A DNA stretch of 64,000 nt from Bradyrhizobium sp. LMTR 3. GTDB lineage: Bacteria; Pseudomonadota; Alphaproteobacteria; Rhizobiales; Xanthobacteraceae. Of this stretch, positions 9,181 through 17,270 are shown in pieces. The number at the start of each line of letters is the position of its first letter. The first letter of the stretch is position 1. Location of the stretch: the NCBI RefSeq assembly GCF_001693485.1, contig NZ_MAXC01000017.1, positions 1 through 64,000 on the forward strand, written 5' to 3'. The notes beneath the pieces were generated by a model that had not been told where the DNA came from, searched no databases, and was given only the letters and a program-made list of their open reading frames with translations. Position numbers and translations under genes: made by a program.

Positions 9181-9499
9181 GGCGTCCCAAATGCCGGCCG
9201 CCGCGCCCACGGAAGCCGGCAATTAATTATGCCAAAGCGTGGCCCACAGCGTCAACGCGTCAGGTTGTCTGCCAATTCCCGTACAGGAAGCAAACCCGCA
9301 GCGTACCGCCCCGGCGTGACGCGAGGGTGACGGGCGCTGAACCGAATCAAGTTGGCCCGTGAAATGCATAGTGTTCTTCGGCACCGGCCGGTGGGTGCAG
9401 GAGCAGAGAAACAGGGTGACCAACTGGATCAATTCCGGCGGCCACGTTGCGCGCCGACACACAGAAAAAAACTTCCGTGAAACTACGGCCCGTCATCGC
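9181..9499. other. Intergenic, no gene seen
   Basis: Divergent upstream region of the GrlR-like gene and the exported protein. A weak match to an EcfG promoter reads leftward (GGAAT-N17-CGTT, 9261-9286 region) but has one mismatch in the -35. Nothing else stands out. Confidence 0.4.
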
Positions 9500-9865
9500 G
9501 TGGGCCGCTGGAAAAAGCCGCTGATGATCGGCAGCGTGTTGCTGATGTTGCCGCTGGCCTCGGCTCCCGGCGAAGCCCGCGATCCGGACGGCCGTTATGC
9601 CAACTCACCGCTGAAGCAGTGGTTCGACAGCCTAAGGAGCGGAAAGGGACCGTGCTGTTCCGACGCAGACGGCAGCGCGGTCAGCGACGTGGATTGGGAA
9701 TCAAAAGGCGGGCACTACCGCGTTCGCATCGACGGCGATTGGTACGACGTGCCTGAAGATGCCGTCATCACCGAGCCGAACCGGGCAGGGCGAACCATGG
9801 TCTGGCCGATCCGCGGCTATCAGGGATTGAGCATTCGCTGCTTCATGCCGGGATCGATGACGTAA
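9500..9865 (+). CDS. Exported hypothetical protein
   Basis: 121 residues from a GTG giving MGRWKKPLMIGSVLLMLP, a clean Sec signal peptide with cleavage near APGEA-RD. The mature part has a Cys pair (GPCCSDADG) and a DGDWYDVPEDAV segment. It is unrecognised but reads as a periplasmic rhizobial orphan. The open frame extends to a GTG at 9359, but the extra 47 residues lack a signal peptide. No operon partner. Confidence 0.65.
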   Translation: MGRWKKPLMIGSVLLMLPLASAPGEARDPDGRYANSPLKQWFDSLRSGKGPCCSDADGSAVSDVDWESKGGHYRVRIDGDWYDVPEDAVITEPNRAGRTMVWPIRGYQGLSIRCFMPGSMT

Positions 9866-9892
9866 CGCGCGAGCACCGGCCCGACCACGACT

Positions 9893-10012
9893 GTCGTACT
9901 CCGCGAAAGCGGAGTATCCAGTACGCCGTGGCCTCTTGGTTTTGTCTGGTGCCTCTGGAGCCTGTCATCGGGCTCGCCGAAGGCGATACCCGGTAGCGGG
10001 TGACGACAGTTT
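9893..10012. repeat. Two REP-like hairpins
   Basis: First hairpin: TACTCCGC (9897-9904), GAAA loop, GCGGAGTA (9909-9916), followed by ATCCAGTACGCCG. Second: CGGGCTCGCC at 9969-9978 against GGCGATACCCG, ending GTGACGACAG. Both fill the gap after the exported protein and lie at the 3' ends of two convergent genes. Confidence 0.6.
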
Positions 10013-10034
10013 CAAAGACATGCTCGCCGGCGCG

Positions 10035-10418
10035 TCAGGCGTACTTCTTGTCGCGTTCGAGCAGTTCGATCGAGATGCCCTGCGGCCCACGGATGAAGCA
10101 GATGCGAACGCCAGGACGTATGGTGGTCGGTTCCTTCGTGAACTCGACGCCCTTGGCCTTGATCTCGGCGGCGACCGCGTCGATGTCTTTCACCGTCAGG
10201 CCGAAATGGTCGAGCCCCTGATAGGGCGTCACCGGCGGCGGGTTGACGCTGTCGCTGGCGGCAACGGGAGCGATGAACACATTGGCGCCGCCGAGTTTGA
10301 CGTCGATCCGCCCCGGTGCACGGACGATCTCGCCGCCCAGAATGTCTTCCAGCCAGGCGGCAGTCGCTTCGGGATCGGGGCTGCGCAAATGCACATGGTC
10401 CCAGGTAACGGTCGGCAT
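10035..10418 (-). CDS. VOC-family (glyoxalase/dioxygenase fold) protein
   Basis: 127 residues starting MPTVTWDHVHLRSPDPEAT. Two beta-alpha-beta-beta-beta repeats are visible (DHVHLRSPD and GLDHFGLTVKD), with GPQGISIELLE at the C-terminus supplying the usual metal-ligand Glu. The substrate is unknown; possible roles are lactoylglutathione lyase-like, dioxygenase or resistance protein. GGGGAG ten bases upstream supports this ATG over a GTG at 10436. Confidence 0.8.
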   Translation of the reverse strand: MPTVTWDHVHLRSPDPEATAAWLEDILGGEIVRAPGRIDVKLGGANVFIAPVAASDSVNPPPVTPYQGLDHFGLTVKDIDAVAAEIKAKGVEFTKEPTTIRPGVRICFIRGPQGISIELLERDKKYA

Positions 10419-10622
10419 CTCGATCGGTCTCCCCACTATTGTTGTTGCGGCGCTGAAGGGTGGTTGCGACGCGGCGGCCGATGAAGCCGCCAGTCAATCC
10501 ACAGCCCTATCCTGCAAGCCTTGCACCGCCGCCGCAATATTGTCGAGGTGGCATGAAACCATTTCTGCGCTGGATGATTGTTGACGGGCGGCGGGATCCG
10601 TATAGCGGCGGTCGTGACAGAA

Positions 10623-10654
10623 GCCGTACGGGAAAACGCCCGTATGGCTTTTTT
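10623..10654 (+). terminator. Intrinsic terminator, orphan
   Basis: Ten-base-pair stem GCCGTACGGG (10623-10632) with CCCGTATGGC (10639-10648), one G-U pair, a six-base loop and six T residues (10649-10654). No rightward gene lies upstream: the nearest gene is divergent and begins at 10418. It therefore ends an unrecognised short transcript or acts as an attenuator for the gene at 10702. Confidence 0.8.
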
Positions 10655-10701
10655 CATGCGCGGCACGGCAATCGCCGACGCTGCCGGGTGAGGGCGAGGG
10701 T

Positions 10702-11292
10702 ATGAGAATCGCCGGCTGGTCGTTCGGAAAGTTCGAAGCGCGGCTTGCCGTGCTGCCGGCCATCGCTGTCGTTGGATGCGTCGTATGGTTGATGCTCCCG
10801 CAAGCGAGCGATGCCGAAAGCCGTTCAGCGGCGATGCCGTCTGAAGTTGCCGGCGTCACGCAAGGCACGGATGATCCGGCCGCGACTCAGGCGACCATGC
10901 CGAGCCCGGGGCCGTTAGCTTCCACCGATCCCAACCAGGCGGTTGGCGCTGCGGTGCCTCTCGACATCGCGCCGCCAGAGACGATTGTCCCTGCCACGTC
11001 GCCGCTCGACGGCCTGAAAATCATCTCGCAGTCATGGCGAAGGGGCGGGCTTGGCTCGAAAGCGCTGGTGACCTTCACGCTTCGCAATACCAATGACTAC
11101 GCGGTGAGGGATATCGAGATCGCCTGCAATTTCATCCGACGGGACGGCAGCCATCTGACCGCCCGCAGGCGGATCATTCCCGATACCGTGAACATGAAGA
11201 GCCGGAAACGATACGCACGCATGCTGGTCGGGTTCGTCAACGTCAACGCGAATAAGGCGAAATGTACACTGGTGACGGCCAGCCGCGTTTAA
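10702..11292 (+). CDS. Membrane-anchored hypothetical protein
   Basis: 196 residues. One N-terminal membrane segment (about 14-33, LAVLPAIAVVGCVVWLML) is followed by a low-complexity Pro/Ala/Thr linker to about residue 95. A beta-rich C-terminal domain (SKALVTFTLRNTNDYAVRD) resembles extracellular domains that carry paired Cys. It is probably a periplasmic anchored protein; function unknown. It begins 48 bases after the orphan terminator. Confidence 0.7.
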   Translation: MRIAGWSFGKFEARLAVLPAIAVVGCVVWLMLPQASDAESRSAAMPSEVAGVTQGTDDPAATQATMPSPGPLASTDPNQAVGAAVPLDIAPPETIVPATSPLDGLKIISQSWRRGGLGSKALVTFTLRNTNDYAVRDIEIACNFIRRDGSHLTARRRIIPDTVNMKSRKRYARMLVGFVNVNANKAKCTLVTASRV

Positions 11293-11362
11293 CCCTGTGC
11301 GGCCGAACTCGCCTTTCATCTCCAAAATGTGACCTGCGCCTTTGAACCTTGCAAGTTGAGCA

Positions 11363-11387
11363 GGAACTAAACGCTATATGGCCCGTT
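11363..11387 (+). promoter_or_regulatory. EcfG-type general stress promoter
   Basis: GGAAC (11363-11367), 16-base spacer, CGTT (11384-11387): an exact match to the alphaproteobacterial general stress sigma factor consensus, 43 bases before the next start codon. Confidence 0.65.
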
Positions 11388-11430
11388 GGGCGATTAAACC
11401 GTGCGCCGTTCGCGCGGGGGAGCAAGACCA

Positions 11431-11907
11431 ATGCCTGTGGCGCGTTATTTCCTGTTTGTCGGCGGAGTGCTGCTCGCGCTGTTGGTGGCGATCGATGCGT
11501 TTGTCCCAGAACAGGCGGTCGTGGCCAGCCAGGGCGTTTCCCAGGCCGATTCTTCGGTCGACAAGACCGTAGTGCGCATTCGTTCCGACCAGAAGCTGCC
11601 GGAGCGGGTGGTCTTTGACACCAGCCTTCCGACCGTTGTTCCGCCGCCGGCCATGACCGCCCAAGCCGCTGCGCCGCCAGCGCCCGCCGCAGCCCCTGCC
11701 TCGGCTGACGCCGCTCAGGCCCGTACGCGGGAGACGTTTGCCCAGTACGTCCCGGCGGAGGCGAAGAAGCCGGAGCCGCCGGTCCAGCGCAAGCGCAAGG
11801 TGGCAAGAACCCGTCCGCCGACGCAGTTCGCGCAGCCGCCACAAATGCGGGTCGCGCAGCAGTCACAATTTGGCTTCTTCGGTGGTCCGAGTTGGAACAC
11901 CTGGTAA
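11431..11907 (+). CDS. Hypothetical membrane protein, predicted stress regulon
   Basis: 158 residues. MPVARYFLFVGGVLLALLVAID forms one N-terminal membrane segment. The remainder is rich in Pro/Ala, with a basic KRKVARTRPP stretch and a terminal FGFFGGPSWNTW. SD GGGGGAG lies eight bases upstream of the ATG. The exact EcfG-type promoter just upstream suggests induction in general stress. No family is recognised. Confidence 0.72.
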   Translation: MPVARYFLFVGGVLLALLVAIDAFVPEQAVVASQGVSQADSSVDKTVVRIRSDQKLPERVVFDTSLPTVVPPPAMTAQAAAPPAPAAAPASADAAQARTRETFAQYVPAEAKKPEPPVQRKRKVARTRPPTQFAQPPQMRVAQQSQFGFFGGPSWNTW

Positions 11908-11920
11908 GCGCCCCACCTGA

Positions 11921-12295
11921 CTAGCGCGGTAGCTTCGGAATCTTGTCCGCAAAACCATTATAGCAGGTCAACCGCTCGTCTTCCTCCTTGACGAACCGGC
12001 AGTCATTGACGCCCTTCGCTGCCGCCGCCTTCGCTTTGGGCTGCGGCGCATAAATGGCGTCGTAGCAATTCAGGCGTTCCTTGGTCGCGTCGTCGATGTC
12101 CTGGCAGGCCTGCAACTTTTGGGCGACCGACAAAGGTTTTTCTTTCTTGCCCGCCGTCGGATTCTTCTCCCCGACCACAACCAGCGGTTTGCCGCCGATG
12201 GTGGGAGGGTTGGCCGGGGCGGCCGGGGTACTCGTCCCCTGAGCCAGCGCCGCCGCCGGATACAGGATCGCCAGCGTCAGGATGATCTTTCTCAT
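11921..12295 (-). CDS. Exported Cys-containing hypothetical protein
   Basis: 124 residues. Signal peptide MRKIILTLAILYPAAALAQ is followed by a Pro/Ala linker and a short domain with four Cys arranged as ACQDID...NCYDAI...DCRFVKEEDERLTCYNG, giving two likely disulphides. It is probably periplasmic and unrecognised. It converges on the upstream membrane gene with only 13 bases between stops. Confidence 0.72.
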   Translation of the reverse strand: MRKIILTLAILYPAAALAQGTSTPAAPANPPTIGGKPLVVVGEKNPTAGKKEKPLSVAQKLQACQDIDDATKERLNCYDAIYAPQPKAKAAAAKGVNDCRFVKEEDERLTCYNGFADKIPKLPR

Positions 12296-12495
12296 ATCGA
12301 AATTCCGAATAGCCGTAAGCTGAACCAGCGCCGCTGGGAGACCACAACTCCCGACCCTCGGAATCGAAAATCCCGCCGGGCGCCTGCGTTCTCTAGCATC
12401 ATCCCCGAGCGTCTGTCTAACCCGTTGATTTAATAGCCATTCAATTGAGCCTACGACAGTTCGGAGGGGGCAGCCAAACCCTGACGCCCGTTGCA

Positions 12496-12801
12496 GGTGC
12501 GCTACGGACGCTGCATTGGCGTCGTCCATGGCGAGGCGGCCGCTACCGAACCGAGCGATTGCAGAAGGGCTACGTCGGCCACATTGCGCAACGCTGTGGC
12601 CATTCGATCGAGAATGGCAGCGGACCTGCGCGCATCCTGATCGGATTCAATGCAGCCATCTACGAGACCATGGAACGGTCGCTATGGATCGCGGCAAGTC
12701 CCAAGGATGTCCTCGCCACAAATTTCGGCCAGCCGGCGGAACTATTCGGAAAATTCCCCGGCCGCAACGTGGCTATCGCCGCAAAGGATGGGCCCCCTTG
12801 A
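12496..12801 (+). pseudogene. Cupin (oxalate decarboxylase-like) remnant
   Basis: The frame first reads GALRTLHWR, which resembles the GAxRELHWH metal-binding motif of bicupin oxalate decarboxylases. It then skips directly to KGYVGHIAQRCGHSIENGSGPARIL and LWIAASPKDVLATNFG, matching the second motif and the C-terminal part of the same fold. The expected strands between the motifs are missing, one metal-ligand His reads Arg, and nothing precedes it. I read this as an internally deleted, non-functional fragment. Confidence 0.5.
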
Positions 12802-12867
12802 AGTGCGCACGCGCTGTGCATTCTTGAGAACGTGCGAACAATCTCATCAGCGGGGTCAGGCGCAGAC

Positions 12868-12954
12868 CTAGCGCAGGCGATAGGCGTCAAATGCGTGGGC
12901 CAGGAATATGCCGATGCTGACGAAGACGAGGAACGCCGTCACGACCTCGGTCAT
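12868..12954 (-). CDS. 28-residue membrane peptide, downstream partner
   Basis: MTEVVTAFLVFVSIGIFLAH then FDAYRLR: a single membrane helix with a basic tail. Its SD GGGAGG is six bases from the ATG and lies inside the end of the upstream micro-ORF. Its ATG overlaps that ORF's stop (ATGA). Too short for standard gene calling. Function unknown; such peptides often stabilise membrane complexes. Confidence 0.6.
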   Translation of the reverse strand: MTEVVTAFLVFVSIGIFLAHAFDAYRLR

Positions 12955-13037
12955 GGCCGTCCTCCCTGAATTGCCATGCCCATAAGGGCGCGCTTCAGAA
13001 ATTCGCGGTAGATGAGGTTGAGGACCGATACCAACAT
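12951..13037 (-). CDS. 28-residue peptide, upstream partner of coupled pair
   Basis: MLVSVLNLIYREFLKRALMG then MAIQGGRP, an amphipathic basic peptide. SD AAGGGG lies seven bases before the ATG. Its stop overlaps the start of the next micro-ORF in the ATGA arrangement, so the two are translated together. Divergent from the lipoprotein gene at 13265. Confidence 0.55.
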   Translation of the reverse strand: MLVSVLNLIYREFLKRALMGMAIQGGRP

Positions 13038-13264
13038 GATCTAACCCCTTGTTTGATGGTGGGACCCTAGCGGCTCTTTGTTTCCGGAGCGCTTCGCGGC
13101 GGAGTAGAATGGTTTCGTCGCGCCGGCTCGCGATCACAGAATCGCGACGGAACCGGAACCACCCAAAACAAACCGCGTCGGCGATCGGCCCGCCCTTTTC
13201 TCGCCATCCTAATTCAGGAGACGTGCGGGGCGGTGCTACGGGGCAATGTTCCCAAAGGTCCTAC

Positions 13265-14287
13265 GTGATCATCCGACATTTGCAGCAAAACGAGACTTTT
13301 AGGTCGCGCCGCGCGTTCCTGCGCGGAATTGTGTCTTCGGCCAGCGCGCTTGCGCTCGGCGGCTGCGCCAGCCTTGGCGCAACGGGCGCGCGTTACGACG
13401 CTTCGTCGCTCTCGGTGGAGCCGACGTTGCTGGTCGCAACCACGCGCAAGCCGGTGAGCGGCGGGCGTGCGAAACCGTGGTTCGGGCCGGAGCGGGCTTC
13501 GAAGATGATCGTGGCACGGGCAAAGCTGGTGCCGCCCGGCGAGAATCGTTTCTCCCTCGCCGCAGCCGGACTTGGCGATTGGCGTCTCGATACGGTCGAG
13601 CCGGTATCGGGAGAGGTCGGTGATCTTCTCGGGCAAACCAGCGGCGGCTCGGACGTGCTGATCTACGTGCACGGCTTCAAACAGACGTTCGAGACGGCGG
13701 CGCTCGATGCCGCGCACCTCGCTGATGGCGTTCGATTCCGCGGCCAGACAATGGTCTTCTCTTGGCCGTCCAAGGCCGGACTGTTCGACTATGCATATGA
13801 CCGCGACAGTGCGATGTACTCCCGCGATGCCTTCGAGCGCGTGCTGCATTCCCTCGCCACCGCCCCGAGCGTCGGCCGCGTTCATATCGTCGCGCACAGC
13901 ATGGGGACCATGCTGACCCTCGAAGGGCTACGTCAGCTCTATGCGCGATATGGCGACAGCGTCGCCGGCAAGATCGGGGCCGTGGTATTCGCCTCACCGG
14001 ACATCGATATGGATGTGTTCACTTCGGCGACCCAGAATATCGGACCACTCACCCGCAAGATTACCGTCGTCGCCTCGACGAATGATCGCGCGCTTGCGTT
14101 GTCGGGACGATTGGCCGGCGGGATGACTCGGGTCGGCGCCGCCGAGAAGGCCACTATCGAGCAGCTCGGCGTGCGCGTCATCGATGCGTCCGATTCTGGC
14201 TGGGGCATCATCAACCACGATCTGTTTCTATCCAATGCCGAGGTACGGAAGGTGATACGCCGCTCGATCGATACCTCGGCCGCGTGA
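13265..14287 (+). CDS. Tat-exported lipoprotein alpha/beta hydrolase (DUF900)
   Basis: 340 residues from a GTG with AAGG six bases upstream. The leader contains SRRAFLRG (twin-arginine type) and a lipobox ALGGC with Cys34, so the protein should be folded before export and lipidated. The hydrolase core shows YVHGFKQTFE (oxyanion region), FSWPS and the nucleophile elbow AHSMGT with Ser212, with a likely acid in SPDIDMD and a final NHD histidine. The open frame runs upstream to 13049, but that part lacks any export logic. Confidence 0.82.
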   Translation: MIIRHLQQNETFRSRRAFLRGIVSSASALALGGCASLGATGARYDASSLSVEPTLLVATTRKPVSGGRAKPWFGPERASKMIVARAKLVPPGENRFSLAAAGLGDWRLDTVEPVSGEVGDLLGQTSGGSDVLIYVHGFKQTFETAALDAAHLADGVRFRGQTMVFSWPSKAGLFDYAYDRDSAMYSRDAFERVLHSLATAPSVGRVHIVAHSMGTMLTLEGLRQLYARYGDSVAGKIGAVVFASPDIDMDVFTSATQNIGPLTRKITVVASTNDRALALSGRLAGGMTRVGAAEKATIEQLGVRVIDASDSGWGIINHDLFLSNAEVRKVIRRSIDTSAA

Positions 14288-14597
14288 GTTCGCCTTCAGC
14301 GCGACGGCATCGCACGGCAACATAACATGATGGCGCCCGTCCATCGCCGGCAAAGGGTCACCACAACGTCACGGTGTCGTCACCCATAATCTCGCCAAAT
14401 TGACGGAACAATTATTCGTGGCCGGCACGGTGGTGCCCGGTCTTGCCTCGAACTGCTCAACGCTTGAATTGCTCAACGTCCGCAACGCCGACCGGTTGTC
14501 GGCGCGCGATGCTTTGCGAATCTATCGGGGAGACCTTGGCGACAGCGGGCTTTGCCGGCGATCCAATTGTTCAGTTGTTACAGAGGAAATAAAAATC
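14288..14597. other. Intergenic, no gene seen
   Basis: 310 bases between the lipoprotein and the next exported protein. An AGAGGA ribosome site closes it. No conserved promoter or hairpin is evident. Confidence 0.4.
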
Positions 14598-14942
14598 ATG
14601 CGTCAAGCAACATCGAATGCCGGGGCAGGTTCGAGCGCGAACCATCGACAGGTGCTATCACTCGCGGCGGGCGTCGCCTTGCTCGCGGGCGTCACGACGG
14701 CTCACGCGCAGAGCACGGGCATCGCCTCCTGCGACGACTTCCTGACCAAGTACGACGCCTGCGTCGTCTCCAAGGTCCCTGAGGCACAGCGCGCGATGTA
14801 CAAGACGCAGATCGACCAGACGCGCAAGGCGTGGGTCGACATGGCCAAGAATCCGTCGACGAAAGCAACCATGGACGCGACCTGCAAGCAGACCCTGGAC
14901 GCGACGAAGGCATCGCTCACGGCCTATGGCTGCTCGTTCTGA
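14598..14942 (+). CDS. Exported three/four-Cys hypothetical protein
   Basis: 114 residues. An extended N-region precedes the signal core VLSLAAGVALLAGVTTAHAQ. The mature part has ASCDDFLTKYDACV, TCKQTL and YGCSF, a spacing expected for two disulphides in a small helical periplasmic protein. Start chosen at the ATG with AGAGGA ten bases upstream. Unrecognised. Confidence 0.72.
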   Translation: MRQATSNAGAGSSANHRQVLSLAAGVALLAGVTTAHAQSTGIASCDDFLTKYDACVVSKVPEAQRAMYKTQIDQTRKAWVDMAKNPSTKATMDATCKQTLDATKASLTAYGCSF

Positions 14943-14964
14943 TCGGCGCCTGCGCCGCTGAAGA

Positions 14965-14991
14965 GGAATGGCGCCGGATAGGCGCCATTCC
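14965..14991 (+). terminator. Strong hairpin after exported protein gene
   Basis: Perfect 11-bp stem GGAATGGCGCC / GGCGCCATTCC with a GGATA loop, 22 bases after the stop. It lacks a T-tract, so it is either a weak or factor-assisted terminator or an RNA-stabilising hairpin. Confidence 0.5.
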
Positions 14992-15278
14992 CTGACGGCG
15001 GCGGGACCAGACGGGAGCGGCCGACGATGCCGGCGAGGCGCTCTTTCGGAGTTTGGCCAAAGGGACGTGGGTAGCGCCGGCACGCGATTCACCATCGAGC
15101 GGCGCGTCTTCAAGGCGCGGTCTGCAAACTTCTTCTTGTCTGTTAACCACCTGTTAACCATAACGCCCCCAGCATTGTCGCTTCACAGAGAGTCGCCAAG
15201 GACCGTAATCCGAAGGCGCGATTGACCGTTCATCTTGGGGACGAGCAAGAGGCTCGGGGGGCTCCAAGGAGTAACGTC

Positions 15279-15386
15279 ATGTCATCATCTGGCGTACGCC
15301 TGCTGTCCGATTTCGTCCCGGCGATTTTCGGCGCACTTGGTTTGGGTATTCCGATCGCGGTTGCGATCATCTGGATTTGTTCCTGA
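15279..15386 (+). CDS. 35-residue membrane peptide
   Basis: MSSSGVRLLSDFVPAIFGAL continues into GLGIPIAVAIIWICS, one Gly/Ile-rich membrane helix ending in Cys-Ser. SD AAGGAG is seven bases before the ATG. It is a free-standing gene with 300 bases of non-coding sequence upstream. Function unknown. Confidence 0.6.
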   Translation: MSSSGVRLLSDFVPAIFGALGLGIPIAVAIIWICS

Positions 15387-15839
15387 TCGCGGCATGTCGC
15401 TTGTCTTCGAGGTCCATGCGGGGCTCGGCGTGCCCCGTCAGGCTCGAAGTGGCGCGCCACGGTCGATGAAGACAGGCACTACTGCCTCGCGCTGCCCCTA
15501 TGATGTGGGAGCCTGCCGCGCGCTCCAATCGGTCAGACTGCGATGGCCTGCAATTTCGCACTACGCCTTAGGAAGTGCCCGATCTCGCCAGGCCGTCCGC
15601 TTTCCCTCGATGATCATGGGGCCGGTCAATCCCAAAGGTGACGCGACGGGCCGGGAGTGGGCGCACGCTTCACACGCGGAATCGGTCCACCAACTTGGGC
15701 TTTCGGGTGCGGTTGTGCCTCGCGAATACCAGTATCGGTTCGCCGCCCGTCTCGGTTTAGACGTTGCAACAACTGAGCCGGTACAATGCTATCCTCGCCT
15801 TCTTGAGAGCCGGCTTCTCGCAGCTCGCTTGGCTGGGCG
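15387..15839. other. Intergenic, no supported gene
   Basis: 453 bases. The only long frame (15235-15843) overlaps the micro-ORF in another frame, lacks an SD and has an atypical composition. It may be worn interspersed repeat. I see no hairpin terminator or tRNA. Confidence 0.35.
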
Positions 15840-16256
15840 ATGAATCAGCATCTTTCCCTCGTCAGCCTCGTGGTCGCGGACTATGACGAGGCGATCGCCT
15901 TCTTCACCGGCGCCCTGGATTTCAAGCTGTGTGAAGACACGCCGCTCGGCGGCGGCAAGCGTTGGGTGGTCGTGCGCCCACCGGGCGGTGCCGGCTCCGG
16001 CCTGCTATTGGCGCGGGCTGACGGTCCGGCCCAAGTGGCGCGCATTGGTGACCAGACCGGAGGGCGGGTCTTCTTGTTCCTGGAGACGGATGATTTCGAT
16101 CGCGATCATGCGCGCATGATCGCAGCCGGTGTGCGGTTCGTTGAGGAGCCACGGCATGAGGCCTACGGCATCGTCGCGGTTTTCGAGGATCTCTGTGGCA
16201 ACCGTTGGGACCTGATCCAGCGCAAGTCGACACACGGCTGCGAAACCAGTCCTTAG
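15840..16256 (+). CDS. VOC-family protein
   Basis: 138 residues, glyoxalase/bleomycin-resistance fold: HLSLVSLVVADYDEAIAFFT at the N-terminus, a middle GRVFLFLETDDFDRDHARM repeat start and CGNRWDLIQR at the end. His4 (HLSLVSL) and a late acidic/Asp position may bind metal. It stands just upstream of the ArsR-SRPBCC pair in the same direction but 110 bases away with its own promoter gap. Confidence 0.82.
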   Translation: MNQHLSLVSLVVADYDEAIAFFTGALDFKLCEDTPLGGGKRWVVVRPPGGAGSGLLLARADGPAQVARIGDQTGGRVFLFLETDDFDRDHARMIAAGVRFVEEPRHEAYGIVAVFEDLCGNRWDLIQRKSTHGCETSP

Positions 16257-16342
16257 CCGACAACGCCGCGCCAAGAGGCGGTTCGCTCCAGTACGTCGCG
16301 TCGCGCCCCGGCAAGCTGCGAGCGGCTCCGATTGACAATATC

Positions 16343-16358
16343 ATTAGTTTATACTAAT
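16343..16358. promoter_or_regulatory. Probable ArsR operator
   Basis: Perfect inverted repeat ATTAGT-TTAT-ACTAAT nine bases before the ArsR start, just after a TTGACA (16332-16337). The form and position are typical of ArsR/SmtB-type autoregulatory operators. Confidence 0.6.
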
Positions 16359-16366
16359 CATAAGTT

Positions 16367-16684
16367 ATGACTGTTGATAACGCCCAGTTGGCCTCCCTTG
16401 GCGACCCGACGCGCCGCGCGATATTCGAGCTGATCGCTGAGCACCCGCGCTCAGTCGCGGAGATTACCCGGCAGGTTTCGGTCTCGCAGTCGGCTGTTTC
16501 CCAGCACCTCAAGGTGCTGCGCGAATCGCGCCTGGTTCGTTCCGAGCCGAAGGGTGCAAGCAACGTCTACCACATCGATCCACACGGGCTTGGCCAGATG
16601 CGCGCTTGGCTCGACCGGTTCTGGAGCAAAACGCTGGCGGCCTACAAGGTCGCCGTCGAGCAACCACCAGAGGAGTCACAATGA
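16367..16684 (+). CDS. ArsR-family transcriptional repressor
   Basis: 105 residues with a winged helix: LGDPTRRAIFELIAEHPRSV, then recognition helix VSQSAVSQHLKVLRESRLV and wing RSEPKGASNVYHID. No Cys metal site is present, so it belongs to the non-metal branch commonly paired with SRPBCC proteins. Its stop overlaps the start of the SRPBCC gene (ATGA). The palindrome directly upstream is its likely operator. Confidence 0.9.
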   Translation: MTVDNAQLASLGDPTRRAIFELIAEHPRSVAEITRQVSVSQSAVSQHLKVLRESRLVRSEPKGASNVYHIDPHGLGQMRAWLDRFWSKTLAAYKVAVEQPPEESQ

Positions 16685-17166
16685 ACGCTCATATATCAGT
16701 TGCGTCCGTGAAGCAGTCCATCGTGGTCGAGGCGCCGATCGAGCGCGCATTCAAGGTCTTCACCGAGGACTTCGGCAGTTTCAAACCGCCCGAGCACAAC
16801 ATGCTCGCTGTCCCGATTGCCGAGACGGTGTTCGAGCCTCGGGTCGGCGGCTACCTCTATGATCGTGGCGTCGACGGCAGCGAGTGCCGCTGGGCGCGCG
16901 TGCTGGCCTACGAGCCGCCCGACCGGGTGCTTCTGAGCTGGGACATCAGCCCGCGATGGCAGATCGAGACCGATCCGGACAGGACCAGCGAGTGGGAAGT
17001 GCGCTTCACCGCCGAGACGGCAGACCGCACCCGCGTCGAGATCGAGCACCGGAATCTGGAGCGCCATGGCGAAGGCTGGGAAAGCGAGCGCGACGGAGTT
17101 GCCGGCGATCAGGGTTGGCCGCTGTACCTCAAGCGGTATGCCGACCTGTTGGCCCGCAAGGCCTGA
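16681..17166 (+). CDS. SRPBCC (AHSA1-type) ligand-binding protein
   Basis: 161 residues of the START/SRPBCC helix-grip fold: VEAPIERAFKVFTEDFGSFK at the N-terminus, VGGYLYDRGVDGSECRWARV, and a C-terminal helix WPLYLKRYADLLARKA. Coupled to the ArsR gene by a four-base overlap. Such pairs are thought to sense or bind small hydrophobic molecules; the ligand is unknown. Confidence 0.88.
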   Translation: MNAHISVASVKQSIVVEAPIERAFKVFTEDFGSFKPPEHNMLAVPIAETVFEPRVGGYLYDRGVDGSECRWARVLAYEPPDRVLLSWDISPRWQIETDPDRTSEWEVRFTAETADRTRVEIEHRNLERHGEGWESERDGVAGDQGWPLYLKRYADLLARKA

Positions 17167-17270
17167 CGGCCGCATGTCAACCGGCTCGGAGCGGGGACTG
17201 TGAATCGGCCCTAAGACGGCGAGTGGTCGTCGGGCGGAGCTGGTCAGGTTGGTTCAGCATAGGATTTGCT

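Noticed and set aside
10580..10600. TTGACG...TATAGC promoter for a small RNA
   Set aside because: Spacer is only 14 bases, too short for a normal sigma-70 promoter.
13049..13264. N-terminal extension of the lipoprotein esterase
   Set aside because: Adding 72 residues would bury the Tat/lipobox signal; the GTG at 13265 has an SD.
15235..15843. 202-residue plus-strand frame
   Set aside because: No SD, starts within the micro-ORF in another frame, Arg/Ser/Cys-rich and unlike a folded protein.
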